Positions 8,886-17,361 of a stretch of DNA of 64,000 bases are shown here, in pieces. This stretch comes from VRUE01 sp963702575 (lineage in GTDB: Bacteria; Actinomycetota; Thermoleophilia; Solirubrobacterales; 70-9). The position numbers and the translations under genes were made by a program. The notes beneath the pieces are model-generated. The model made no database searches. It worked only from the letters and a program-made list of their open reading frames with translations, and was not told where the DNA came from. Position 1 is the first letter of the stretch. Each line of letters begins with the position of its first letter. The stretch covers positions 124,001-188,000 of the forward strand of contig CAVPCU010000002.1 in NCBI GenBank assembly GCA_963702575.1, in the 5' to 3' direction.

Positions 8886-10361
8886 ATGGACTACTTCCCA
8901 CTTGTACAGAGGTTCGAGTCAGGTCTCTGGGTGTCCCTGGTCTGCCACGGTCAAGGAGCTGACCGCTTCGAGAAAAGTCTCGGCTGGACCTACGGGGTGC
9001 GCAACTACCGATACCACGAACACCGGCATCAGATCTACATCCCCGATTCGGAGAGCCTCGGAGAGTTGATCACCTCGATCCCGGTCGAGCGCCGCTATGA
9101 GCAGTTTCAGACTCGCTGCGAAGCTGCGTGCGCGGCCGTGGTCGCCGCCGCCGACCGTGCCGCGGCCGAGTTTCGACCTGACCAGGAGAAGGCAGAGAGT
9201 TTCCAGCGGCTGTCGTTGCTACTCGAGGCATCGATGGACGCGATGCCATTCCTGCCTTCGCTTGTCCTGATCCAGAACGAACTTCAGCAGGACTTGCGCG
9301 AGGCAATTGCGGCGGACCTCGGCATCGACCAGGACTCCAGTGAGTTCGGCTCCTTCTGGCAACGTGCCCTGGTCCCAGTCGAGCAGGCCAACTTCGTGCC
9401 GGAGTCGCGCGACGTTCTCGCTATGGCCGGTGACTATCGCCACGAGGGACTCGACCCGGACATCGACCTTGCTGATCTCTCTCGCGAATGGCGCCAGCGC
9501 ATCGAGGGCCATGTCAGGGAGCACGGTTGGATCGGGACCTTTACTTACCTCAATGAGCCCTTCTCGGCCGCCGACATTCTGCTGCGGGTGCAACGCGCAG
9601 CAAAGGTGTCGCCTCATGAGCTCCAAGACACTCTCGATAGGGACCGTAAGTCGGTCGCCGAAGCCGACCAGGCGTTGGCAGAACTTCGTTCTGAGCGCGC
9701 TCGCTCGCTCGTCTCGATCGCGCGCTACTTTATGTACCTGCGTTTCGAGCGGGTCGATGTCCACTTCAAAGCTGAGGTGAGGACTCGCCCTATCCAGCAG
9801 CGCCTGGCCGAGCTCGCGGGGGTCTCTCGCGATGCCTTGGTCATGCTCACGATCGACGAGCTGCGCGACTGGGCTCTCGGCGATTCTGCGCTACCAGCAG
9901 AGGACGAACTCGCGCGGCGAGTCGCCAACGGAATCGAGTATGAGATTGCGGACGGCCGTCACAGTTGGCGTGCCGCGAAGCCGATCGAGCGCGTTCTCGA
10001 TCCCGAGGCCAGAGCGCTGGCCCGCCTGGGCATCGCGGGGAACACTGCCTGTCTCGGGTCGGTGCGTGGCCGAATCAAACATGTCACCTCAATCGCAGAG
10101 ATGCAGGGATTCGAGGAGGGGGACGTGCTCTTGACCCCGATGACCACTCCAGACGTGATGTATGCCATCGAGCGCGCCGGGGCAATCGTGACCGAGGAGG
10201 GCGGCGTCCTCTGCCACGCGGCGATCATCAGCCGCGAGCTGAACAAGCCATGTCTAATTGGCTGTCGCGACGCGACCAAGGCGTTCGCCGATGGCGACTT
10301 GGTTGAGCTTGTGGCCAACGAGAACGGCGGCTGCGTCACGCTGCTGGACGAGGAGGTCTGA
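8886..10361 (+). CDS. PEP-utilizing mobile (phospho-histidine) domain protein, second half of the split enzyme
   Basis: 491 residues from the ATG at 8886, preceded by GGAG 5 nt upstream; a GTG at 8880 is poorer. The C-terminal 110 residues are the swivelling domain: GEVxG-like GSVRGRIKHV, LLTPMTTPDVMYAIERA, then the catalytic-histidine loop GGVLCHAAIISRELNKP. The first 370 residues have no recognised motif. They include a helical stretch with LDRDRKSVAEADQALAELRS and occupy the place of the acceptor-binding domain of rifampin phosphotransferase. There is no C-terminal PEP/pyruvate TIM barrel, so PEP synthesis is unlikely. I infer an ATP-dependent phosphotransferase acting on an unknown acceptor, working with the preceding ATP-grasp protein. 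Confidence 0.82.
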   Translation: MDYFPLVQRFESGLWVSLVCHGQGADRFEKSLGWTYGVRNYRYHEHRHQIYIPDSESLGELITSIPVERRYEQFQTRCEAACAAVVAAADRAAAEFRPDQEKAESFQRLSLLLEASMDAMPFLPSLVLIQNELQQDLREAIAADLGIDQDSSEFGSFWQRALVPVEQANFVPESRDVLAMAGDYRHEGLDPDIDLADLSREWRQRIEGHVREHGWIGTFTYLNEPFSAADILLRVQRAAKVSPHELQDTLDRDRKSVAEADQALAELRSERARSLVSIARYFMYLRFERVDVHFKAEVRTRPIQQRLAELAGVSRDALVMLTIDELRDWALGDSALPAEDELARRVANGIEYEIADGRHSWRAAKPIERVLDPEARALARLGIAGNTACLGSVRGRIKHVTSIAEMQGFEEGDVLLTPMTTPDVMYAIERAGAIVTEEGGVLCHAAIISRELNKPCLIGCRDATKAFADGDLVELVANENGGCVTLLDEEV

Positions 10362-10363
10362 AA

Positions 10364-12769
10364 GTGGACCCATTGCCCATCCTCATAGTCGAGGACGACG
10401 CCAATGCCCTCAAGGAGCTCAAGGCGGCAGTACTGGAGTGTCGTCCTGACTCGACGATTGACTCGGCGCGTGATTTTGAGACGGCCATGAGGCTCGGTGA
10501 AGAGGTGGCATACAAACTGATCTTCACCGACCTACTATTGCTGCCGGTGGGAGTCGAGATGCGGAACTCGCGGCTCGTCTTCACCGAGACCGGAGAGATC
10601 CTTGGCCCTGAGGAGCACCAGCGTTTCCTCAACACGGAGGGCGGAATCGGTTTCGTGCGATCCCTACGTACGAGGCACGGACCCAATGTGTACACCCCGA
10701 TTGTGGTGATGACTTGGTACATGGAGGGCGACGGCTATAAGGCAATCGGCAGAGATTTGATGCTCGATGAGGACCCGAAGCTAGTGATGCTGCCGAAGTA
10801 CTCCCGCATAACGGAGGTGACCCAGGGCCTCGATCCAGAAACGCGCAGCAAGTGCCCGCCACTTGAGGAGCCGCTCCATCGACTGCTTAGCCAGTGCCTG
10901 TCGCTGCCCTGGGACCGCGAGCATGCCGAGAACGTTAGAGCAGCAGCCAGGGACTTGACGAAGATCTACAGGATCACCAAGGCAGAGTGCCATGACTCGC
11001 CGGCGCGCCTTCCGGAACGCGCCGGGCCAATGCACTACGCGATGACCGGCTCCGCCGTATGCACGCTCAACATCGACATCGACCCGCTCGGGGATAGCGA
11101 GACGATCGTGAAGCTTCTGGGCGGCGACAGCGCAGGATCGGACGACCTCGCAGTCCTCTACAACTGGCCGCTGCTCCGGGACTGGGTCCTCCTGAACCCG
11201 CGCATTAACGTGGAGCTGAGCATCACCGTTCGGCTGGTCCCCGAGGAAAAGGATCTCCCCGTCGTTGACCTACCAGCATTCAGAACCAGCCCGACCGACG
11301 TCTACGGGACCGATCCGACGGCTGAGGGGGCGCTGGCCGAACGACTAATCGAACGCCTGGTCCTTGTTTTCATCGCCCATCACAGCCAACCGCCTACCGA
11401 TCGCGCCGACGACGGCCTTGGTATCACCAACAACATGATTCGAAAGAACCTTGCAAAGGGAGGGCTGGCCGGTGGGGCTCCAGAGCTGCCGAGTGGGGGT
11501 TGGGGGGTTACCGGTATGGAGCCGGATCTCTCCGCCGCCCTCGCTCGACTCGCAGCGGGAAAGGGTATACAAGACAAGGTGCAGGATCTGCGAGCCACTC
11601 TGCGCGAGGCGATGCCTCGCTATCAGGCGATCGAGGGGCACGCCCTAGACCTGATTCCGGATACCTCCGGTAAGCGCGGGTCCTCCTGGTACTTCAACGG
11701 TGACATGACGGTCCGGCTTCCGCACGAAGAGTGGCATCAGCCGCAAGGGGCCGAAGCGCAGAAGGTGGCCTTCTTCGTTCTCTCCGAGGAGATGTCGTTC
11801 CAGTGCCTTGGTGGCCGCTACGCGCCGCCTGAGGAGTTGGAGCAGAGATTCCGCGATGCGGGAATGGTCGTCGAGCGTTTCGTCTCGCTGGACGAGATAT
11901 CGGATCTACCCGATCGACTGCCTGATGCGACCCTCGCCGTGGTCGCACCGGTGGACGAGGCACTGCTGGACTCCTTCGTCTCGGGTCCGGCCCGGTCTCG
12001 CTGGTCGGATGCACTTCCGACCGGGTGCCCCCCGACGATCCTGGTCCTCACCGATGAGGTCGGATTGCGCTCTCAGGAGGACATGGAGAGCATCCGGGCG
12101 GCAGGGATCGACTGCATGTACCCGAGCCGAGTAGAGGGCGCACTAGATCTCACCAAGATTATCGACCACGTGATCTGCGCCGGCTACCGGACTCGCTATG
12201 GCTCGCTCCCCAGTGGTCAGGACGATCCCGCGGTACGCACCGAGGCGCGACAGCAACTGACCAGGGCATTCGCCAACCTCGTCGACCACTTCTCATACGA
12301 CGGTGACCTACGCAGCGGTGCGGCCTCGGAACGGCTGCCGGACGGCAAACTGGCGATAACCGCATCGAAGACCGACAAGCTTTCCGAGGACCCAGCAGAT
12401 GTCGCTATCGTCGATAACTTCGACGTGATGCGGAACGTCGTCACTTGGGGCGGCGAGAAGCGTCCCTCGAGCAGCAGTCGCTGGCACGCGCTCATCTATG
12501 ACCGCCTGCCTTGGGTGCGTTGCATCCTCCACACTCACTGGAAGTTCCTCACCTATGACACGGGGATGGCGCAGCACTCAACTTCCCGCTACCGGCTTTC
12601 TGGCAGTCGCCGCGAGGCTGCCGAGATAACCCGAGCGCTTGCTGCGGGAAGGTCACCCGCCGCGGCGGCTGTTCTCAAAGACCACGGCGAGGTGTTCGTT
12701 GGCGAAGATTGGGAGAGCGTCTTCGCCTTGGTCGAGAAAACCATAGGGGCTGTGTACAGTGCTCGATGA
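10364..12769 (+). CDS. Response-regulator receiver/class II aldolase-adducin fusion protein
   Basis: 801 residues from a GTG at 10364 with GGAGG 7 nt upstream. Residues 1-150 are a receiver domain: acidic pocket ILIVEDD, phosphoacceptor Asp56 in IFTDLLLLP, the Thr of VVMTW and the Lys of MLPKYS. The middle (about 215-460) is unrecognised. Residues about 465-610 look like a second, degenerate receiver (VAFFVLSEE, TLAVVAPVDE, PPTILVLTDEVG). Residues about 625-800 are class II aldolase/adducin: ITASKTDK, ILHTHWKF and AVLKDHGEVFVGEDWESVF carry the expected metal-binding histidines. A phosphorylation-controlled aldol or sugar-phosphate enzyme is plausible. I know of no described protein with this domain order. 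It overlaps the next gene by 11 bp. Confidence 0.8.
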   Translation: MDPLPILIVEDDANALKELKAAVLECRPDSTIDSARDFETAMRLGEEVAYKLIFTDLLLLPVGVEMRNSRLVFTETGEILGPEEHQRFLNTEGGIGFVRSLRTRHGPNVYTPIVVMTWYMEGDGYKAIGRDLMLDEDPKLVMLPKYSRITEVTQGLDPETRSKCPPLEEPLHRLLSQCLSLPWDREHAENVRAAARDLTKIYRITKAECHDSPARLPERAGPMHYAMTGSAVCTLNIDIDPLGDSETIVKLLGGDSAGSDDLAVLYNWPLLRDWVLLNPRINVELSITVRLVPEEKDLPVVDLPAFRTSPTDVYGTDPTAEGALAERLIERLVLVFIAHHSQPPTDRADDGLGITNNMIRKNLAKGGLAGGAPELPSGGWGVTGMEPDLSAALARLAAGKGIQDKVQDLRATLREAMPRYQAIEGHALDLIPDTSGKRGSSWYFNGDMTVRLPHEEWHQPQGAEAQKVAFFVLSEEMSFQCLGGRYAPPEELEQRFRDAGMVVERFVSLDEISDLPDRLPDATLAVVAPVDEALLDSFVSGPARSRWSDALPTGCPPTILVLTDEVGLRSQEDMESIRAAGIDCMYPSRVEGALDLTKIIDHVICAGYRTRYGSLPSGQDDPAVRTEARQQLTRAFANLVDHFSYDGDLRSGAASERLPDGKLAITASKTDKLSEDPADVAIVDNFDVMRNVVTWGGEKRPSSSSRWHALIYDRLPWVRCILHTHWKFLTYDTGMAQHSTSRYRLSGSRREAAEITRALAAGRSPAAAAVLKDHGEVFVGEDWESVFALVEKTIGAVYSAR

Positions 12770-13472
12770 GAAGCTAGAGCGCGAACTGCTCGACTATTAC
12801 GACGCTCGCCTGGCACCGGAACTCGAACCATTTGCTCACAGCGTTGCGGAGACCCTGCGGAATGACCCAACGGCTCTCAAAGAGGTGCGGCCGCTGATCG
12901 TCTCAAGGATAAAGAGTCGTGACTCGCTGCAACGAAAGCTGAGGAACGAGTATGGAGAGGGGTCCGAACATGACGCTCCACTGACTCCTGAGACGCTGAT
13001 CGAACACATACAAGATCTCGCCGGTGTGCGGGTGATAGTCCACGACCGCGCGAACATTGACAAGATGGTGGGGGTGCTGGAAGAGCGGGTGAGGGAGGGC
13101 CGCTGGCGACCATTCCGTATGAAGGTCATTGATTGGGACAAGGATGTCCGCGACCAGCGTGAGTACCCGCTCGACTCAAGGGTCGAGCACGAATGGGTGA
13201 AGCGAGGGACGTACCGGTCGCGCCACATCACGATTGGGGACGCAAAGCTCTCCTCGATCCGCTGCGAGGTGCAGTTCAGGAGTGTTATCGAGGAGGCGAT
13301 GTTCGAGGCGAACCATCGTCTTATCTACCGCATCCGCCAACTTGGTAAGGAACCCTCCCCCAAGGTAGAGGAGATGCTCGCCCCTATGACGGAGATGTTC
13401 TCCTCTCTCGACGATATCGTCTCCGACTGCTACCGCTGGACCAGGGAAAACTCCACGGACGCTAGCTCGTAA
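12759..13472 (+). CDS. RelA/SpoT-type small alarmone synthetase
   Basis: 237 residues with one nucleotidyltransferase domain and no TGS or ACT domain. Synthetase motifs appear intact: IKSRDSLQRKL (51-61), DLAGVRVIVH (86-95), YRSRH (152-156), CEVQFRS (169-175) and EANHRLIYR (183-191). The catalytic Asp and Glu positions are therefore present, and (p)ppGpp or pppApp-type synthesis from ATP and GDP/GTP/ATP is predicted. The GTG start overlaps the preceding gene's end by 11 bp, indicating coupling; an alternative in-frame start is not obvious. A small HD hydrolase with the HDxxED signature is encoded convergently at 14749-15198, which could balance or neutralise this enzyme. Whether it is housekeeping or toxic (toxSAS-like) cannot be told from sequence. 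Confidence 0.87.
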   Translation: MLDEKLERELLDYYDARLAPELEPFAHSVAETLRNDPTALKEVRPLIVSRIKSRDSLQRKLRNEYGEGSEHDAPLTPETLIEHIQDLAGVRVIVHDRANIDKMVGVLEERVREGRWRPFRMKVIDWDKDVRDQREYPLDSRVEHEWVKRGTYRSRHITIGDAKLSSIRCEVQFRSVIEEAMFEANHRLIYRIRQLGKEPSPKVEEMLAPMTEMFSSLDDIVSDCYRWTRENSTDASS

Positions 13473-13484
13473 AAGGTGGACCCG

Positions 13485-14825
13485 ATGACTGGTAGCCGCC
13501 TTCGCACGGCCGCTGAGAGACTGTTGAGTCAACAGCTGGACTCCGGTGCCTGGGGACAGCGACCCGGCGCGGAGCGCGGTAACACTATTGCGACCGCGCA
13601 AGCTCTGACGGTTCTTCAGCGAGCGGGATTCCCCGGCTGGCACTCAGCTATCGAGCGGGCAGTTAGCTATCTCGCCAATTCGGCCCTCACGCATGCAAGG
13701 GACGTCGAGGAGGGTGGCAGAGGGTCCTATGTCCGCTACGTGATCCACTCGCTGGCCGGGCTCCTTGAGTTTCCTGAGGCCGTCGTCGCGAGCGAGGAGT
13801 TGATTGAGGCGCGCGACGAGCAGCTGCAGTGGCTGCTGCAGCGCCAAACCTACGGCGGTTGGCCTGACTCCCCGGCGGATCCGATCTCGTCCCTCGGGAC
13901 CGCCCAGGCCCTGCAAGTCGTTCGGCGGGCGCGAGGACCCGGCACGGCGATCAGGGCGGCTGAGGCGTACCTGCTTAACGTGCGCAACCCGAGAGGCTAC
14001 TGGGGCATGAAGGAATGGGGCCCAGGCTCTGCAGCGGTAACTGCGGAGTGCATGATCGCGCTCCGAGGCCTGTCCGCCGAGGTCGATACCGCACTTGAGG
14101 CCTCGGCGCGATGGCTCGAAGGCAACCAGCGTCTGTGGCTGCGGCAGGTGGAGCGACACCCGATCACCGGCGAGACCTGGAACCTTGCGAGCTTTGCTTC
14201 GGCTAGCCTCGCTCTCGCCCCCTACGGAGCCGAGGTGCGCGGTATCGCTGCCTCAATCGAGTATGTGGAAGAGCTGTGGCACGACGAAAGCGGCGGCTGG
14301 TGCTTCCCGGGCGAGACCCACGCGAGTCCCAAGGGGGCGATGGCTGCGATCGGGTGCTTCGAAGCCGTCCTCATGTCATGGCCGCTTGATCGGGTCGCGA
14401 ATGTGCTCGCACCGAGCGCTTTTGCCGAGCCGGTCTCGGGTGGGGGAGCGTGGAAGATCGAGCTGAGAGACAGACCAAACGCCGTCGTCCAGATCGAGGA
14501 CTTCGACCAATTGGTGCCATTGCGGCCTCGGCTTTGGGATCTCCTCGACGCGCTCGAGCGGGAGGCGCGGCACCAGTCGACCAGCTTTCCCCGACGCGAC
14601 CGCATTGCCGCAGTGATGGGTCTCAGCGCCGGATCACTTAGCAAGGAGCTGACTCGCCTTAATGAGTGCCTCGCAACGGTGACGGACGGTCGTCTGAGCC
14701 AGACGGTGACGGCCGCTGGATCGGGGCGCTGTCGCCCCACTGGAGAGATCAGTCGGCCAAGCGCTCCAGCGCGGCTCGGTACCGGGCCTCGAGCTCCGGA
14801 CGGCCGGACAGCGGCCGGCGGCTGA
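13485..14825 (+). CDS. Terpenoid-cyclase/prenyltransferase-like alpha-alpha toroid protein with C-terminal HTH-like segment
   Basis: 446 residues from the ATG at 13485, preceded by AGGTGG with a 5-nt spacer; a GTG at 13476 lacks a ribosome-binding site. Repeated QW-like motifs (SGAWGQRP, YGGWPDSP, RGYWGMKEW, SGGWCFPGE) separated by paired helices define the squalene-cyclase/prenyltransferase toroid fold. The acidic DxDD motif of squalene-hopene cyclases is not seen, so cyclase chemistry is doubtful and a binding role is possible. After about residue 330 a different domain ends with RDRIAAVMGLSAGSLSKELT, which reads as a helix-turn-helix. It is last of the five-gene operon. Its final 77 bp overlap the 3' end of the convergent HD hydrolase gene, where composition becomes Gly/Pro/Arg-rich. 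Confidence 0.78.
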   Translation: MTGSRLRTAAERLLSQQLDSGAWGQRPGAERGNTIATAQALTVLQRAGFPGWHSAIERAVSYLANSALTHARDVEEGGRGSYVRYVIHSLAGLLEFPEAVVASEELIEARDEQLQWLLQRQTYGGWPDSPADPISSLGTAQALQVVRRARGPGTAIRAAEAYLLNVRNPRGYWGMKEWGPGSAAVTAECMIALRGLSAEVDTALEASARWLEGNQRLWLRQVERHPITGETWNLASFASASLALAPYGAEVRGIAASIEYVEELWHDESGGWCFPGETHASPKGAMAAIGCFEAVLMSWPLDRVANVLAPSAFAEPVSGGGAWKIELRDRPNAVVQIEDFDQLVPLRPRLWDLLDALEREARHQSTSFPRRDRIAAVMGLSAGSLSKELTRLNECLATVTDGRLSQTVTAAGSGRCRPTGEISRPSAPARLGTGPRAPDGRTAAGG

Positions 14826-15198
14826 GATTCGCGTGGAGGTCGGCGAGCTTCACCCGTCGCGCCAAATCTCCGGCGGGAGGCGCCGCATCAGCGAGCCGCT
14901 CTATGTAGTCCGCGTAGGGAACTGAGCTGTCTCTGGTCAGGAGGCCAAGGGCCTCTTGCTCGTCAGAGCTGAGACGCAGCTTGGTCTGTATCTCCGCCAC
15001 CGACATCAAGCCGTCCTCGGCGATGTCATGGAGCCATCCAAGCACCCTCACATGAGGGTCACAGCGCGCCACCACCTCTTCGATGTGTTCGTGCTGAGGA
15101 TGACCGTGACGATCTGTTCGATCTCGATACAGGCGAAGGACCAACCGCCGGGCGGCTTCTTCCCTCTCATCCCGGCTCGTATCTGAAAGGCCCGACAT
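14749..15198 (-). CDS. Small HD-domain hydrolase, (p)ppGpp hydrolase-like
   Basis: 149 residues. HD-superfamily metal ligands are visible: His in GHPQHEHIEEVV (32-43), the doublet in VLGWLHDIAEDG (H57 D58, with E61 D62) and the terminal Asp in RRVKLADLHANLS (D120). HDxxED plus VKLADxxxN is the signature of Mesh1/SpoT-type alarmone hydrolases rather than generic HD nucleases. It is encoded convergently to the alarmone synthetase operon and overlaps the toroid gene's 3' end by 77 bp, so the two transcripts are antisense at their ends. I infer that it degrades the alarmone made by the neighbouring synthetase. The ATG at 15198 is the only good start. Confidence 0.83.
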   Translation of the reverse strand: MSGLSDTSRDEREEAARRLVLRLYRDRTDRHGHPQHEHIEEVVARCDPHVRVLGWLHDIAEDGLMSVAEIQTKLRLSSDEQEALGLLTRDSSVPYADYIERLADAAPPAGDLARRVKLADLHANLSRRPLSGRPELEARYRAALERLAD

Positions 15199-15320
15199 CG
15201 GCTAATCATCGCCGACTTGAACCGTAAGGGCGACCGATGCTGGCCGAATGACTGGATTTCGTTGAGCATCCGGGAGGCTTGACGAGGGCTGTCTTGTCCT
15301 CGCGTCGGCTCGCGGCCCAC

Positions 15321-17177
15321 TCATATCGCTGCACTATGAGGTCGCTCGTTCAGGGGATTGTGGACGGGGACCAAGGCAGTTGGGGGCGAATGGGCCGGGC
15401 CGGTCCTAACGGCATCGGCCGCGAGCCCTGTAGTAACCAAGGAGGTGCGAGATGAACGTCGTCGTCGCGCCTCCATCTCAACGGGACCGCGAGCCACGCG
15501 GCGATAGGGGAGATCCTTCCCGGCATCGCGCAGGTCGCGAACATACGGGCCGATCGAGCTTCGGCTCAAGTCGAGTGCGTCGGCTATCTCCGGTTCCGGG
15601 CGCCCTTCCCGCCAGAGCCGGATAAGCAGTTGGTCGCGCTCGGCTTTGGTTGGCGCTTCTCCGGGCAGGAATTCCGGCGGGGCAAGCGGGCGGATGTGCC
15701 AATTCGCCACGCCGGCAAACAACTCAGCGAAGGAGACTCCCAATGCGCCGGCTAGTCGGATCACGATGAAGATCCTGAAGTTCCGGCTGCCTCGCTCGAA
15801 GTCGACGAGGTCGCCGCGGCTCATCGAGGCGATGTCGCTGAGGGCCTGTTGGGAGAGATCGAGCCTGTACCGCGCGCAGCGCGCGTTCTCTCCCAAGCGA
15901 CCCAGCGCAGTCTGCGGCTCGTCTGGCATCTCCAGAACCTGGAACGCGCCGGAGGCCGTGTTCCAGGCCACGCCCGCGGTGATGAGGCTGCACCGCACGT
16001 TCAGGCTGCCGGCCAGCTTGAGGATGAGGGCCAATTGGGGAACTGCCGCCCGCCCCTTCTCTATGCGGGCAATGTGGCTGAAATGGGTCTCGGCGGCCTC
16101 TTCCAGCTCGCGCAGGCTGAGGCCGGCCTCCGCGCGCCGTCTGGCCACGTTTTCGCCGATTCGCTTCGCAACCTCCTCGTTGGAGACCTGATCGTCGCTG
16201 GCTGGTTCCGCCGGGGCGGCATCGGCTGCCGCTTCGACGGTGGGCGATGGCTGACACGCCACCCGGCGACCCCGTGCTCGTTCATGCACCACGCGGTTTG
16301 GCTGACGGCGGTAGCGAACATGCTCGCCGCGCTCCCTGAGCCTGTGGACGGTCGCCGACACCGTTCCGGGCGAGGTCCCCAGGGCTCTGGCGATCTCCGG
16401 CGCCGTCTTGTCCTCGTTCCACAACCTGCGGATCGCATCGTCGCGACTGCGACCGGGGCAACGCGCGCGGCTTCTTTGGCGCCTGGATGGCTCGGGCTTC
16501 CAGGCGATCCCCTGAAGCAAAACATCGGGCGGTACTTCCAGCGAGCGCGCCAGCTTGAAGAGTGTCTTGATCGACGTCTCCCGAACGCCCCGCTCGATCA
16601 GGGAGAGCCCGGCCTTGCTCAGACCGGAGGAGCCACCGAGTGCGCGCTGGGTCAGGTGGCGCCGCCCGCGGGCGATGCGGAGGTTGGCGCCGAGGATCGC
16701 GGCGGCCTCCTGGCGGGTTGTAACGGGTTCCGGCTGCGGCGCCGACTCGAAGACAGAGACGTTGCCGGGCACGACGAGAAAGAAGCCGGTGAGCCGTTCG
16801 CTCGGCGGGCGCTTGGACCCGCGCGTGATCTGCCCTGGATTCCAGAAGATGCGCTCGACAAGCTGGTCGATCGAGACGCCCAGCGCGCCTACGAGCCTCA
16901 ATGCCGTGACCAAGCGCAGTTCGTGGCCGCCGTCGCCTTCCAGCCCTGCGATGGTGCTCTCGTGCAGCCCGGCCGCCTCGGCGAGCTCAGCGGGCGAGAG
17001 GCCTGCGCGACGGCGAAGCTGGCGGAGGTTGATCGAGAGCCGGTCGGCGAACGGGCTGCCGGGTCCGGTTTCGGGCAGGCAGTCCTCGCATCGGGTCGGC
17101 GCGGCGGCGCCGGGCTCGATGTCGAGCAGCTCGCGCCCACACTCGACGCATCGGCCTGGCTCGAGGTGTGCCTCCAC
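15321..17177 (-). CDS. Six-HTH regulator: zinc ribbon plus duplicated XRE-XRE-HTH module
   Basis: 618 residues from a GTG at 17177. A CxxC...CxxC zinc ribbon (CVECGRELL, CEDCLPE; 10-35) comes first. Four Cro/C1-type helix-turn-helix domains follow at about 47-112, 163-228, 340-403 and 425-488. Each XRE pair is followed by a resolvase-like HTH: LWNEDKTAPEIARALGTSPG (about 250) and LWREGRPEPEIADALDLSRS (about 520), both ending in YRR. The protein is therefore an internal duplication of an XRE-XRE-HTH unit. Three of the XRE units end in a W-x-P-like tail (IFWNPG, GIAWKPE, GVAWNTA), as do the XRE genes at 58175 and 58528. Probably a DNA-binding regulator with an extended operator; targets unknown. 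Confidence 0.8.
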   Translation of the reverse strand: MEAHLEPGRCVECGRELLDIEPGAAAPTRCEDCLPETGPGSPFADRLSINLRQLRRRAGLSPAELAEAAGLHESTIAGLEGDGGHELRLVTALRLVGALGVSIDQLVERIFWNPGQITRGSKRPPSERLTGFFLVVPGNVSVFESAPQPEPVTTRQEAAAILGANLRIARGRRHLTQRALGGSSGLSKAGLSLIERGVRETSIKTLFKLARSLEVPPDVLLQGIAWKPEPSRRQRSRARCPGRSRDDAIRRLWNEDKTAPEIARALGTSPGTVSATVHRLRERGEHVRYRRQPNRVVHERARGRRVACQPSPTVEAAADAAPAEPASDDQVSNEEVAKRIGENVARRRAEAGLSLRELEEAAETHFSHIARIEKGRAAVPQLALILKLAGSLNVRCSLITAGVAWNTASGAFQVLEMPDEPQTALGRLGENARCARYRLDLSQQALSDIASMSRGDLVDFERGSRNFRIFIVIRLAGALGVSFAELFAGVANWHIRPLAPPEFLPGEAPTKAERDQLLIRLWREGRPEPEIADALDLSRSSIGPYVRDLRDAGKDLPYRRVARGPVEMEARRRRSSRTSLVTTGLAADAVRTGPAHSPPTALVPVHNPLNERPHSAAI

Positions 17178-17224
17178 GGTCGTGCTTCAAGAGGGCGCCC
17201 GAGCCCGGTTGCCATTTGCAGCTC

Positions 17225-17308
17225 TTCGAGGGCCGGAGCAGGAAGCGGCTCCCACGGCAAGCGCGGGAGCAGCCCTTCCTCCCTGTGGCCTGCGCTCCGA
17301 CCCTCGAA
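17225..17308. repeat. Nested inverted repeat at a gene junction (element I)
   Basis: Arms at 17225-17239 and 17294-17308 are complementary with one mismatch in 15. Inside, GGAAG/CTTCC and GGCTCCC/GGGAGC pair as a second level. It lies between the stop of the SSB-like gene (17362) and the start of the six-HTH gene (17177), both on the minus strand. The layout matches the other junction palindromes listed here. Confidence 0.7.
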
Positions 17309-17361
17309 CAACCGCCAATGGCGGCGACCCCTCGATCCCACCTGCAGCTGTGGCGTCGCCG

